Of a DNA stretch of 64,000 nucleotides, positions 26,665 to 34,830 are shown in pieces. Position 1 is the stretch's first letter, and each line of letters starts with the position of its first letter. The notes under the pieces are model-generated. The model made no database searches and was not told where the DNA came from. It was given only the letters and a program-made list of their open reading frames with translations. Source of the DNA: Arcticibacter sp. (GTDB lineage Bacteria > Bacteroidota > Bacteroidia > 2-12-FULL-35-15); NCBI GenBank assembly GCA_021155045.1, contig JAJNQB010000013.1, positions 124,001 through 188,000 of the forward strand, in the 5' to 3' direction. The translations under genes and the position numbers were made by a program.

Positions 26665-27324
26665 TTATTTAGAATAAAATAGTAAATCACAAAATTCGCG
26701 TACACATCCTTCGCCACCTTTTTTTTGTAAAACAATATGAGCATTGTTTTTAACTTGTTCTACTGCATCTGCAGGACAGGCAGATAATCCAACTTTTTTT
26801 ATTAATTCCAAATCATTGATATCATCGCCAATAAAAGCAACTTCAGAAAGTTCTATTTTTAATTTTTTAAGCCAAGCTTCTAGTATTCCGAATTTATCTT
26901 CTGTTCCAATGTAAACATGTTTTATTCCTAACATTTCGGCTCGGCTTTCAACCATATTTTTATAATGGCTGTGTGATATAATTCCAAAAATTACTTTTTC
27001 TTTTCCTAATTTTTTTATGATTAAGCCATCTTTTGTATTGTATTTTTTTAATTGGTCCCCTTTTTCGGAAAAATACATTCCTCCATCGGTAAGTGTTCCA
27101 TCAACATCTAATACAATTAGTTTAATGTTTTTATAGCCAATTTGTTGAATATCTGTTTTTATAATGGTGTCAATAGAATAATTAAAATAATTAGAAACCC
27201 TAATTAAATCAGTAGTTGTAGGTAAATCAATAAAGTTAGGTGATAAAGCTAAATCTTCTTTTAGTTTATCAATCGTAATTAATTTTTTACTACAAAATAA
27301 TTCTATATTTTTTCTAAAACTCAT
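26665..27324 (-). CDS. KdsC-like HAD-family phosphatase with XRE-like N-terminal extension
   Basis: A 219-residue protein. Residues about 65-219 are a C0-type HAD phosphatase of the KdsC/YrbI kind: motif I LDVDGTLTDGG (Asp73 and Asp75), KDGLIIKKL, motif II in FGIISHS, and IGDDINDLELIKKVG. Enzymes of this type remove phosphate from KDO-8-phosphate or similar sugar acids. Residues 1-60 are an extension not present in KdsC (about 170 aa); its end, TTTDLIRVSNYFNYSIDTII, resembles the last helix region of XRE/Cro helix-turn-helix proteins. The gene shares one base with the upstream DAHP synthase gene, so coupled translation is likely. Substrate unproven. Confidence 0.82.
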   Translation of the reverse strand: MSFRKNIELFCSKKLITIDKLKEDLALSPNFIDLPTTTDLIRVSNYFNYSIDTIIKTDIQQIGYKNIKLIVLDVDGTLTDGGMYFSEKGDQLKKYNTKDGLIIKKLGKEKVIFGIISHSHYKNMVESRAEMLGIKHVYIGTEDKFGILEAWLKKLKIELSEVAFIGDDINDLELIKKVGLSACPADAVEQVKNNAHIVLQKKGGEGCVREFCDLLFYSK

Positions 27325-28322
27325 TATATAATTTTTCTACCTACAGCAGCAGCAATAGGTTGTAATGTTTTTACAAGTGCTTCAAATTCGGGATGTGTCA
27401 ATTGTTGCGATGCATCTGATTTTGCTACTTTAGGATTTGGATGTACTTCCACTAATAATCCATCAACTCCCATTGCAACACATGCTCTTGATAAATCTGC
27501 TACACCATAAGCATAACCCATGGCATGTGAAGGGTCCAAAATCACAGGTAAATTAGTATATTCTTTTAAATAAGAAACACCACATAAATCTAATGTAAAA
27601 CGTGTTTTTGTTTCAAATGTTCTGATACCTCTTTCGCAAAGCATTACATTGTCGTTACCTCCAGAAAGAACAAATTCTGCTGCTTGTACAAATTCTTGCA
27701 ATGTTGTTCCAAAACCTCTTTTTATTAAAATTGGTTTGTTTGTTTTTGCGCAGGCTCTTAAAATTCCTTGGTCATACATTGCTTTTGCCCCAATTTGAAT
27801 TACATCAGCATACTCAATTACTTCTTGCACTTGTGAAGCATCACGAACTTCTGTAACGATTGAATAGCCATAATTAGTTCTCATTTTATCTAAAAGTTGT
27901 AATCCTTCTAAGCCTAATCCTTGAAAGCTGTATGGGGAAGTTCTTGGCTTATAGCATCCGCCACGCAACGATGTTAGTTTTAATAATTTTAATAATTCGG
28001 AAGATTGAATTATTTGTTCTTCTGATTCAACAGAGCATGGTCCTGCAATTAGTAACGTATTATTCGTATCTCCCCCAATTTCAATAGAACCAATTTTTAT
28101 CTTTCGAGTTTTGTTAATATATTTTCGTGAAGCTAATTGAATATCGTCTGAAAATACAAAATGTTCGCTGCTTAATTTTTTTAATTCGTCATCTAATTCT
28201 TTGTGTGATGACGATGATATTAAAACATATTTATCTTGTTTTTCAACTATAAAAGCATTTATTTTTTTAGATATTTCTTGCGCTTTTTTGTTTCCTATTG
28301 ATTTGTCAAAATGTATTATCAT
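27324..28322 (-). CDS. aroF: 3-deoxy-7-phosphoheptulonate (DAHP) synthase, type I-beta
   Basis: A 332-residue protein. The N-terminal 70 residues are a ferredoxin-like regulatory domain as in Thermotoga-type DAHP synthase; the TIM barrel follows (LLIAGPCSVESEEQI, about 90; GGCYKPRTSPYSFQGLG, about 120; KPILIKRGFG; VILDPSHAMGY). KPRTS is the erythrose-4-phosphate signature of DAHP synthases, where KDO8P synthases have KANRS. It condenses PEP with erythrose-4-phosphate, the first shikimate step. It is embedded in an operon, overlapping the epimerase-CBS gene by 4 bases and the KdsC-like gene by 1, an unusual company for a shikimate enzyme. Confidence 0.92.
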   Translation of the reverse strand: MIIHFDKSIGNKKAQEISKKINAFIVEKQDKYVLISSSSHKELDDELKKLSSEHFVFSDDIQLASRKYINKTRKIKIGSIEIGGDTNNTLLIAGPCSVESEEQIIQSSELLKLLKLTSLRGGCYKPRTSPYSFQGLGLEGLQLLDKMRTNYGYSIVTEVRDASQVQEVIEYADVIQIGAKAMYDQGILRACAKTNKPILIKRGFGTTLQEFVQAAEFVLSGGNDNVMLCERGIRTFETKTRFTLDLCGVSYLKEYTNLPVILDPSHAMGYAYGVADLSRACVAMGVDGLLVEVHPNPKVAKSDASQQLTHPEFEALVKTLQPIAAAVGRKII

Positions 28323-29326
28323 AATTCGCCTTTAATTAAATTCATAAATGTGAGTGTACCAACTGCTTGTTTTTTATCGTTTACTACAGGTAAATATAAA
28401 ACTGGTCTAGGTTGATTTTTTATAGTGTTTAACAACTCAACCACTGTAATGTTTTCGTTTACCGTAATTGGATTGGTATTTATCATTTCTGAGCAAGAAA
28501 TATTATTCAAATTGTCGAGATGATTAAGCAATCCTTTTCTTAAATCGGCATTTCCAATGATTCCTTTTAATGTATTCGTATCATTTACAACTAGTGTGAA
28601 TCCTAATTTACCTTGATTGATTTTTTCTAACACGTTTTTTAAATCTAGTTCATTCTCTTTAACAACTGGAGAGTCCTGAATGCTGCGCATAAAATCTTTA
28701 ACAATAAAATGCGATTGTGTTTCATTGTGCTTTAAATTAAGTAAAGCAGTTGCAATGTTTTGCGAGTTAAATAAGTATGAACCCGAAACAGAAGCATAAA
28801 CGCCCATGTTTCTTAAAATAAAACTTACTTCGGCATTTACACCACCATCAACGTGTACTTTTGCTTGAGGATATTTTTTCTGAAAATCAATTATTTTTTG
28901 AAAATTACTTTTATCAAATGCTCCTCCGCTTTGACCAGGAATGGTTGCCATAAAGAGCATAAAGCCAAATTCGTTTGCATATTTTTCAAAAATATCAATT
29001 GATGTATTTGTTGTTATCGCAATTCCTTTTAATCCTTTGTATTCTTTTGGTATTTTAAGTTCCTGTTTTAAATCTTCAACTTGAAAAGTAACAAATTCTG
29101 GTTGGTGTTTTATTAATAAATCATAATACTTATCAGGAGTAGGAGTGATGATGTGTAAATCTATTGGAATAGATGAATTTTGTTTCATCGCTTCAATGTC
29201 ATCAAAAACAGAAGTATCATCATTACAATCAACATGAATAAAATCTACATTGCTTTCATTCAAAAGTTTAATAGTGTCTATTACTTTTTGGTTTTTGTTA
29301 GAATAAATAGATGCTGATATTTTCAC
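28319..29326 (-). CDS. Ribulose-phosphate 3-epimerase-like TIM barrel fused to a CBS-domain pair
   Basis: A 335-residue fusion. Residues 1 to about 200 match the ribulose-phosphate 3-epimerase fold (MKISASIYSN; NVDFIHVDCNDD; IPIDLHIITPTP; the phosphate-site words IPGQSGGAFD and VHVDGGVNAE; VSGSYLF). Residues about 205-335 are two CBS domains (MRSIQDSPVVKENELDL, GIIGNADLRKG; MINTNPITVNEN, PVLYLPVVNDKKQAVGTLT). CBS pairs usually sense adenine nucleotides. KdsD, the pentose-phosphate isomerase of KDO synthesis, also carries a CBS pair but on a SIS fold. The start is GTG. The catalytic His of DLHIITP is where epimerases have DVHLMI/DxHLM. First gene of the three-gene operon. Confidence 0.8.
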   Translation of the reverse strand: MKISASIYSNKNQKVIDTIKLLNESNVDFIHVDCNDDTSVFDDIEAMKQNSSIPIDLHIITPTPDKYYDLLIKHQPEFVTFQVEDLKQELKIPKEYKGLKGIAITTNTSIDIFEKYANEFGFMLFMATIPGQSGGAFDKSNFQKIIDFQKKYPQAKVHVDGGVNAEVSFILRNMGVYASVSGSYLFNSQNIATALLNLKHNETQSHFIVKDFMRSIQDSPVVKENELDLKNVLEKINQGKLGFTLVVNDTNTLKGIIGNADLRKGLLNHLDNLNNISCSEMINTNPITVNENITVVELLNTIKNQPRPVLYLPVVNDKKQAVGTLTFMNLIKGEL

Positions 29327-29412
29327 TTTGTTTTGTACATTCTTAAAATCGGGTACAAAATTGCGAATTTATTATGGGAAATAATAATTTATTGGGGATT
29401 AAATGAAGCTTT

Positions 29413-30204
29413 CTAAAATGCTAAAAAACTAATTCCAATATGCGCATTAATAACTTGTTGTCTCAATAATCTCATATTTGAATCTTGCCTAAACATCTTT
29501 TCATAGGAGTTAGGCGCATCTGTAAAAAAATTTCCATCATAGTTTAGGAAAGCAATAAAACCAGCTGGTAATGCACCAATACGTAAACCATAATCCAATA
29601 CAATTTTATCAAATAACACTCTTGATTTGCCCATTGTGTAGGTTATTGCAAATGTGCTGAAGTTGTAATTGCCGTTACCGATACTAGTATATGTCGGCTG
29701 TGAATAATAATCGGTATAAAAAGAGTTTTTAGGGTATGTTAAATTGCTGAACAATAATAAAAGTTCTATTTTTTTGTATTTTCCAACAGGAGCTAAGGTT
29801 CCTTTTGAATAGAATTTAAAACCTAGTCCTATTGAATTTGTTTTTAATTTCATATTAGAGTATGGCTTAGGAGCATATTCATAAGTAACTGTGGCAGTTG
29901 AAAACCCATCATTAATTGTTTGATAGTAGTACCTATTTGTTTTAATTCCTAAATTTTGTAGTTGATACGAGATGCAAAAATTTGTTCTCGCTTTTATAGT
30001 GTATTCCAAATTAAAGCAATGAGTCGTGTTAAAACCCATGCCGTCACTTTTAGAGGTAGCATTAAGTTTTGGTCCAATTACAGCGGGGAAAAAGTAGTTA
30101 GAATAGCCAACCGAAAATCTTTTTCCCATATAACCAGGTATTTGTGCCATTGAAGTGCAAAAAATGATTGAAAGCAGAAGTAGCGTTAGTATTTTTCGTT
30201 TCAT
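29413..30204 (-). CDS. Probable outer-membrane beta-barrel protein of unknown function
   Basis: A 263-residue protein with a signal peptide (1-20, ending CTSMAQ) followed by many short amphipathic strands (FSVGYSNYFFPAVIG, NFCISYQLQNLGI, NSIGLGFKFYSKG, FSTFAITYTMG) and a C-terminal IGISFLAF ending in Phe, typical of a barrel. No family is recognised. Its start overlaps the stop of the M48 protease gene by 1 base, so the two are coupled and may act together in the envelope. Confidence 0.65.
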   Translation of the reverse strand: MKRKILTLLLLSIIFCTSMAQIPGYMGKRFSVGYSNYFFPAVIGPKLNATSKSDGMGFNTTHCFNLEYTIKARTNFCISYQLQNLGIKTNRYYYQTINDGFSTATVTYEYAPKPYSNMKLKTNSIGLGFKFYSKGTLAPVGKYKKIELLLLFSNLTYPKNSFYTDYYSQPTYTSIGNGNYNFSTFAITYTMGKSRVLFDKIVLDYGLRIGALPAGFIAFLNYDGNFFTDAPNSYEKMFRQDSNMRLLRQQVINAHIGISFLAF

Positions 30205-32381
30205 TATTTTTCTTTTTTCTTAACGTGCATTAATGAATTGTAAACAAATGAAGTAATTAAATCTTTATTGTCTTTTGATTTTGTATAACGTGTTTCAAAT
30301 TTTAATAATTCTCCGCTCTCAATATTAAAAACGATAAAAAAGTATGTGTTTTGGTTGCGCCTACCTTTGCTATTGTAAACACCACTCCAAGCAATATATG
30401 GAGTTCCATATTTTTTGCTTATAGATTTCATTTCGTTGTAGCAAGTCATTGATTCAAAGTTATTATTACCATGACGAAAACGTTCTCCTAACCATTCATT
30501 AATTAATGCATTTTCGTTATACAAATCAATATCTGTAGTGGAATAATTTTTATTTGAAAAACTGATAAATTCTAATTGCAACTTATCGGCACATTTTTTT
30601 TGAATATTCGATAAAAAGGATTCTTTTTCTTCGGATTCATAAAAATCTACTAATTCACTTCCGTTTTGATATTTGACTTTTTGATAGAAAGGATCAAGGA
30701 AAATTACTTTATCAATACCAAGGAGAGGCTCGTCATAACTATTTTTTTTGTTTTGTGTAGTTGCTGTTTTGTCTGAAGGCTTTTGAGTTAAACCTTTAGC
30801 TGCTTTGGTGTAACGTTGAACAAAATCATCATCTTTTAAAAAATTTACGAAAGCATATTTTATAAAATTTTCATCTACATTTTCTATTTCAATTTTCTGT
30901 TGTTCTTTTTTTATTTTCGAGTATTTGCTATCTTCCTCTTCGTCCTTATTTTCTTCTGATACAACAACCTTTAGTGTATCCATAGCTTTTATTTCGGTTT
31001 TAGTATATCTTGAAAAATCATTTAAGTACAAACTATTAACATTAACAAGTTGAGATAGTAAACTGTCTGAAAACATACTGAGGCTTTCGTCATTCGGATG
31101 TTGTTTGTGGGCATTATAAACATAAGAAAGCGCCACCACATTAAACTCATCGTCTTTTAGATTATCCAGCATATAATAAATTCGCTGAGAAGCTCCTTCA
31201 ATTTTGTCATAATTTGGAATTGAATATGTTTTAGAAGATATGGAGCCAGAAATACTAATTGAAGATTTGTTTCTTCTATATGTTTTGTTCGTTGATATAT
31301 TGTATAAAGCTTGTGCTATTGTTCTTTTTAAATATGTATTGTTTGGATATTTTTCTAAAAGAATGTAAGAGGCATAAATTGCATTTATATAGTCTCTTTC
31401 AACTAAATAATTTTTGCACAGCTCAAAACGAGCAATTTCTCTTACTTTTTTGAATTCTTCTTCTGAAACAATGTATTTTTTGCGAGAAGCTTCATCAGGA
31501 ACTTTTAGTTCAGAATCAATGGAAGCTCTTCTTTTACGAATATTTGGGTGAGTGCTTTTTGAATCATCATAATCTTCATTTGCTTTTATTTCAGAAGTTT
31601 TTTTCAGAAATAGGGTGTCAGGTAAAATTAAATATTCATTTTCAAAAAATCCTTTTTTAAACTCAGGCAATTCAAAAGGCAAATAAGAATATTGCATTAC
31701 ATCAAATGCTCTGTTTACTGTTTTAACGCTGTAATTAGATTGTTTGAACATTGCTAATCCTTCAACATCTGCTTCTGTTTCTTGTTCTTTCGAAAATTTG
31801 TAACGCGATAAAACTTTGTCTTCGCCACCTCGTTCATAATTCCCTATACTATTATCAAGTTTTATGTTTTTTATATATTGGTTTACAGAGTGTTTTTTTA
31901 GTACATGCGTTATTTCATGAGAAAGAATAAAAGCAAGTTGAGCTTCGTTTTCTAATTGTGCAAGCAAGCCTACATTCACAAATATATACCCCTTATCAAA
32001 AGCGTAAGCATTTACAGCAGCTGTTTTAGTAACATAAATTTTTATTTGATCTCTAACTGATTTGTTGTTCTTTAACAACTCGTCAGCTACTTTATTCACA
32101 TAAATAGTAAGTGGATCATTAAATAGAATTTCACCACTCATAAATAACTCTCTTAAAAAATAATTATTTGCAACTGTAAACTGTTGTTTTGCTATTCTAT
32201 CAGATGTTCCATAAACAATGGTTTTAATTTCTTCTTCACTTGTTTCTTTAGCTTTTTTCACAAAAGCTTCTGGAATGTTACCACTCGCCTTAAGCGGAGT
32301 ATAATCATTTTCAAATTGCGCAGCTAAAATATTAGCTATGAAAATTAAGAGTAGAGTAGAGCTAAATTTTATTTTTATCAT
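30204..32381 (-). CDS. Periplasmic/secreted M48-family zinc metalloprotease
   Basis: A 725-residue protein with a signal peptide (1-21), an M48 peptidase domain with the zinc site LSHEITHVLKKH (H155, E156, H159) and the downstream Glu ligand in KEQETEADVEGLAMF, and a long C-terminal region (about 300-725) containing a charged, low-complexity stretch (EENKDEEEDSKYSKIKKEQQ) of unknown role. It resembles BepA/LoiP-type proteases that survey outer-membrane proteins, but is far longer. Lys/Glu-rich segments suggest a flexible linker. Downstream, with 1-base overlap, is a barrel protein gene. The upstream terminator ends only 13 bases before its ATG. Confidence 0.85.
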   Translation of the reverse strand: MIKIKFSSTLLLIFIANILAAQFENDYTPLKASGNIPEAFVKKAKETSEEEIKTIVYGTSDRIAKQQFTVANNYFLRELFMSGEILFNDPLTIYVNKVADELLKNNKSVRDQIKIYVTKTAAVNAYAFDKGYIFVNVGLLAQLENEAQLAFILSHEITHVLKKHSVNQYIKNIKLDNSIGNYERGGEDKVLSRYKFSKEQETEADVEGLAMFKQSNYSVKTVNRAFDVMQYSYLPFELPEFKKGFFENEYLILPDTLFLKKTSEIKANEDYDDSKSTHPNIRKRRASIDSELKVPDEASRKKYIVSEEEFKKVREIARFELCKNYLVERDYINAIYASYILLEKYPNNTYLKRTIAQALYNISTNKTYRRNKSSISISGSISSKTYSIPNYDKIEGASQRIYYMLDNLKDDEFNVVALSYVYNAHKQHPNDESLSMFSDSLLSQLVNVNSLYLNDFSRYTKTEIKAMDTLKVVVSEENKDEEEDSKYSKIKKEQQKIEIENVDENFIKYAFVNFLKDDDFVQRYTKAAKGLTQKPSDKTATTQNKKNSYDEPLLGIDKVIFLDPFYQKVKYQNGSELVDFYESEEKESFLSNIQKKCADKLQLEFISFSNKNYSTTDIDLYNENALINEWLGERFRHGNNNFESMTCYNEMKSISKKYGTPYIAWSGVYNSKGRRNQNTYFFIVFNIESGELLKFETRYTKSKDNKDLITSFVYNSLMHVKKKEK

Positions 32382-32393
32382 TTTCTAAAAAGC

Positions 32394-32426
32394 TATAAAA
32401 AACGGAATAGCAGAGCTATTCCGTTT
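32394..32426 (-). terminator. Terminator of the 32446-34041 gene, also the 5' edge of the next gene
   Basis: Perfect 11-base arms (aaacggaatag / ctattccgttt) with a 5-base loop; on the minus strand six T follow. It lies between the stop at 32446 and the next start at 32381. Confidence 0.8.
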
Positions 32427-32434
32427 CAAATATA
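32427..32434 (-). promoter_or_regulatory. Candidate -7 element of the M48 protease operon
   Basis: TATATTTG on the minus strand matches TAnnTTTG exactly, 12 bases past the upstream stop codon. A transcript starting there would begin inside the terminator hairpin and carry a leader of about 40 bases. No TTG at the -33 distance. Confidence 0.4.
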
Positions 32435-32445
32435 TTTAATAATTT

Positions 32446-34041
32446 CTATTTTATATCGATAGAAAAAAGCATGTTCTTCTTCTTCTTTCGTTCTATTGCG
32501 ACCATGTTGTTTTTGTTTCCAGCAACAAAATTACGCATATACATATTTGTTTCGAATTGCGCTGCTGGACCTAAATTATATTTTATTATATCACCTTTTT
32601 CATTAATATCTATTCCTGCAATATATCCACCTGCTCTGCTTTGGTGCATTCGTGGAGCTTCATTTTCTTTTAGTGTGAAATTTTCAATATGATCCAAGTA
32701 AAAAAGATGTACATGGTTGTTTTTTACTATAGAAGAAATGGATATTCCTGTTCCAGAAGACCCGCCTTCATGTTGACGTTTTGGTATTTTCTTTACCCAA
32801 GCTAAATTGCCTGTAGGGTCAATATTAAAAACAAAAATATCATTTGCATAAGTGTTGTAGGTAGTTCTTGAATTTCCTTTTGAATCATAAGTTGTGGTTG
32901 TTACTACAAAATATATTTCAGAAACAATGACGGTTGAACCATTTTCCAAAAAGTGTACCTTTTGAATTATCAAATCGTTAATTCCTAAATCTTTTTTCTC
33001 ATTTCCTTCATTTTTCTTTTCTTTTTTTTCAAGCTTTTCTTTTTGCTTATCCGTCATATACGATTTTATCAGCTCTGATGGGATTTCATAATAACCACCA
33101 CCTAGTTTTGAAAATTTGCCATTTGTTACATCTAATTTTACCATAAAAGCTCCATCAATTGAAGGGTTTCCTTTTTTTGAATAAAAGCCTGCTATTATAA
33201 TATTGTTATTTTTATCCTCATAAATATAAGTGGAACGAGGGGTGTATTCATCAATTTTAAGTTCAATTATTTTAGGTTCATTTTTTCCTTTTTCGTAAAC
33301 AAAAATTTCGAAATGAGAACCAGATGCTTTTCCTTCTGATTCAATCACTCTTAATAACATATATAATTTACCATCATTTGATACTTGATAATCCAATATA
33401 TCCATTTTTGCTTCTGTATAAGGCATTTCATATTCACCTCCCCATAGTTGTTTCATGTTTTCATCAAACATATATAAGCCAAATTCTTGCTTGTTAATAG
33501 CATCTTTCCTTTCTCTATTGAATAGATCGTACTTGTAAAATATTTTTGATTTATCATTAGATGTGCTTGAAGAATAACCATATCCTCCATAAATAATGCC
33601 TCTGGATGTTTCAAATAGCTTTATAGGTTCACCAACTGCTTCGAGTGATGAAGGTGAAATTTCCACAGCAGAAACACCTTCTGTCTTTGTTTCTTTAAAT
33701 ACTTCTCTTACAAAAACATACGATTTTTTGTTTAGAGATAAGAACCTACTGAAATAAGTTTTTTTGTTAGCAAATAGAGACTTGATGTTTGGAGTATTAC
33801 TGTTTTCAATATTCAAATCTGCTGAAAAAGTTTGAAAGGCAATTTTTTCAATGTTTTCGCCTTTTGCGTAGGTTAATATACCTCCTCCATTAGCATTTGT
33901 GTTAGTTTGAATTATTGGCAACTTTTCTAAACTTTCAAATTCTGCAGAGTTTCTTATTGTATAGGGGGAATTGCTTTGAGCAAAAGCAAAAATCTTTATT
34001 ATAGAAAAAGCGATTAAAAAGGTATCTTTTTTAATTTTCAT
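32446..34041 (-). CDS. Secreted/periplasmic protein of unknown function, probable beta-propeller
   Basis: A 531-residue protein starting at ATG 34041 with a signal peptide (MKIKKDTFLIAFSIIKIFAF, then AQSN). The frame stays open to 34113, but that start would lie past the neighbouring terminator hairpin (34070-34101) and delete the signal peptide from the N-terminus. The body has recurring strand-turn blocks (NKKSYVFVREVFKE, DGKLYMLLRVIES, NNIIIAGFYSKKG, NHVHLFYLDHIEN) that suggest a beta-propeller, with a Lys/Glu-rich insert (DKQKEKLEKKEKKNEGNEKK). I recognise no named family. It has its own terminator and looks monocistronic. Confidence 0.75.
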   Translation of the reverse strand: MKIKKDTFLIAFSIIKIFAFAQSNSPYTIRNSAEFESLEKLPIIQTNTNANGGGILTYAKGENIEKIAFQTFSADLNIENSNTPNIKSLFANKKTYFSRFLSLNKKSYVFVREVFKETKTEGVSAVEISPSSLEAVGEPIKLFETSRGIIYGGYGYSSSTSNDKSKIFYKYDLFNRERKDAINKQEFGLYMFDENMKQLWGGEYEMPYTEAKMDILDYQVSNDGKLYMLLRVIESEGKASGSHFEIFVYEKGKNEPKIIELKIDEYTPRSTYIYEDKNNNIIIAGFYSKKGNPSIDGAFMVKLDVTNGKFSKLGGGYYEIPSELIKSYMTDKQKEKLEKKEKKNEGNEKKDLGINDLIIQKVHFLENGSTVIVSEIYFVVTTTTYDSKGNSRTTYNTYANDIFVFNIDPTGNLAWVKKIPKRQHEGGSSGTGISISSIVKNNHVHLFYLDHIENFTLKENEAPRMHQSRAGGYIAGIDINEKGDIIKYNLGPAAQFETNMYMRNFVAGNKNNMVAIERKKKKNMLFSIDIK

Positions 34042-34069
34042 ATATTTGAATTTTGGCTGAAAGATAAAT

Positions 34070-34101
34070 AAAAATCCCACTTGATAGCAAGTGGGATTTT
34101 T
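34070..34101. terminator. Perfect 14-bp hairpin terminator
   Basis: Arms of 14 bases (aaaaatcccacttg / caagtgggattttt) enclose atag. It follows the stop of the minus-strand gene at 34119-34742 by 17 bases. The A/T ends make it symmetrical, so it could stop transcription in both directions. Confidence 0.9.
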
Positions 34102-34118
34102 AAAAGAAATCATGTTTT

Positions 34119-34742
34119 TTATTTTTTAGCTTTCATTGCTTTTGCCATTGAAGCACCAACTGTTTTACCTGCTTTTGCATAGCATTCTTTGATAGAGTTT
34201 GATGGATCAAAATCCCAATCGCTACCACCCATATTTACGCCTTGTGCAGTTGTTTCACCTTTCGCCATTACTTTGCCTGTAGCTGTTTCTATCCAGCTAA
34301 TCTCAAACTTACAAAATGGGTTCACCTTCATCACAACAGAATTAAAACCAGGTTCTGTTACAAGTACTTTCACACGAATTGTATATTTAGAATCTTTTAC
34401 ATTTTTTGCTGCAGTTGCATTGGTTTTTCCTTTGAATAATTGTTTATTTATCAATTCTTCGAACATTGGCTCATACATAGAAGAACGATTATTTTTCCAT
34501 TGCTCTGCCCAACGGTCGCCTTTACCAGGTTGTTTTTCATTACCTTTTTTGATTTTTTCATCTAGATATTCTTTTTCGGTTTTTTTCCCAACCATCATAT
34601 CCGTATAATCGTATTCGATATTAAATTTTGTTTCACCCGCAAGAAAAGAAAGTTTTTTATCTCCCTCAGTGATTTTTTGTGCTTTTGCGTTTATTCCCAT
34701 GAAGGCAATAAAGCCTGCAATTAATAATAATCTTGTTTTCAT
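34119..34742 (-). CDS. Exported protein of unknown function
   Basis: A 207-residue protein with a signal peptide (1-21, ending INAKAQ). The mature part begins with a beta-rich segment (LSFLAGETKFNIEYDYTDMMVG), then a Lys-rich stretch, then a domain with strands KYTIRVKVLVTEPGFNS and FCKFEISWIETATGKVMAKG that recalls small periplasmic DUF-type proteins conserved in Bacteroidota. It ends in a basic tail KAMKAKK. No function is recognised. A TATATTTG -7 element sits at 34771-34778 (minus strand), about 29 bases upstream, and a perfect terminator follows. Confidence 0.7.
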   Translation of the reverse strand: MKTRLLLIAGFIAFMGINAKAQKITEGDKKLSFLAGETKFNIEYDYTDMMVGKKTEKEYLDEKIKKGNEKQPGKGDRWAEQWKNNRSSMYEPMFEELINKQLFKGKTNATAAKNVKDSKYTIRVKVLVTEPGFNSVVMKVNPFCKFEISWIETATGKVMAKGETTAQGVNMGGSDWDFDPSNSIKECYAKAGKTVGASMAKAMKAKK

Positions 34743-34830
34743 ATGATTTAGTTTTTAGTTTATGCTTCAGCAAATATAAAAGAATATTATTCTAATTAAA
34801 ATGATTCTCAACTTATTTTTTTCTAAAAAT

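Noticed and set aside
27324..28322. Idea that the synthase is KDO-8-phosphate synthase (kdsA)
   Set aside because: The substrate loop reads KPRTS, the erythrose-4-phosphate type, and an N-terminal ferredoxin-like domain as in type I-beta DAHP synthases is present.
34042..34113. Upstream start for the 32446-34041 gene
   Set aside because: It would begin beyond the terminator hairpin of the neighbouring gene and place 24 unrelated residues before a perfect signal peptide.
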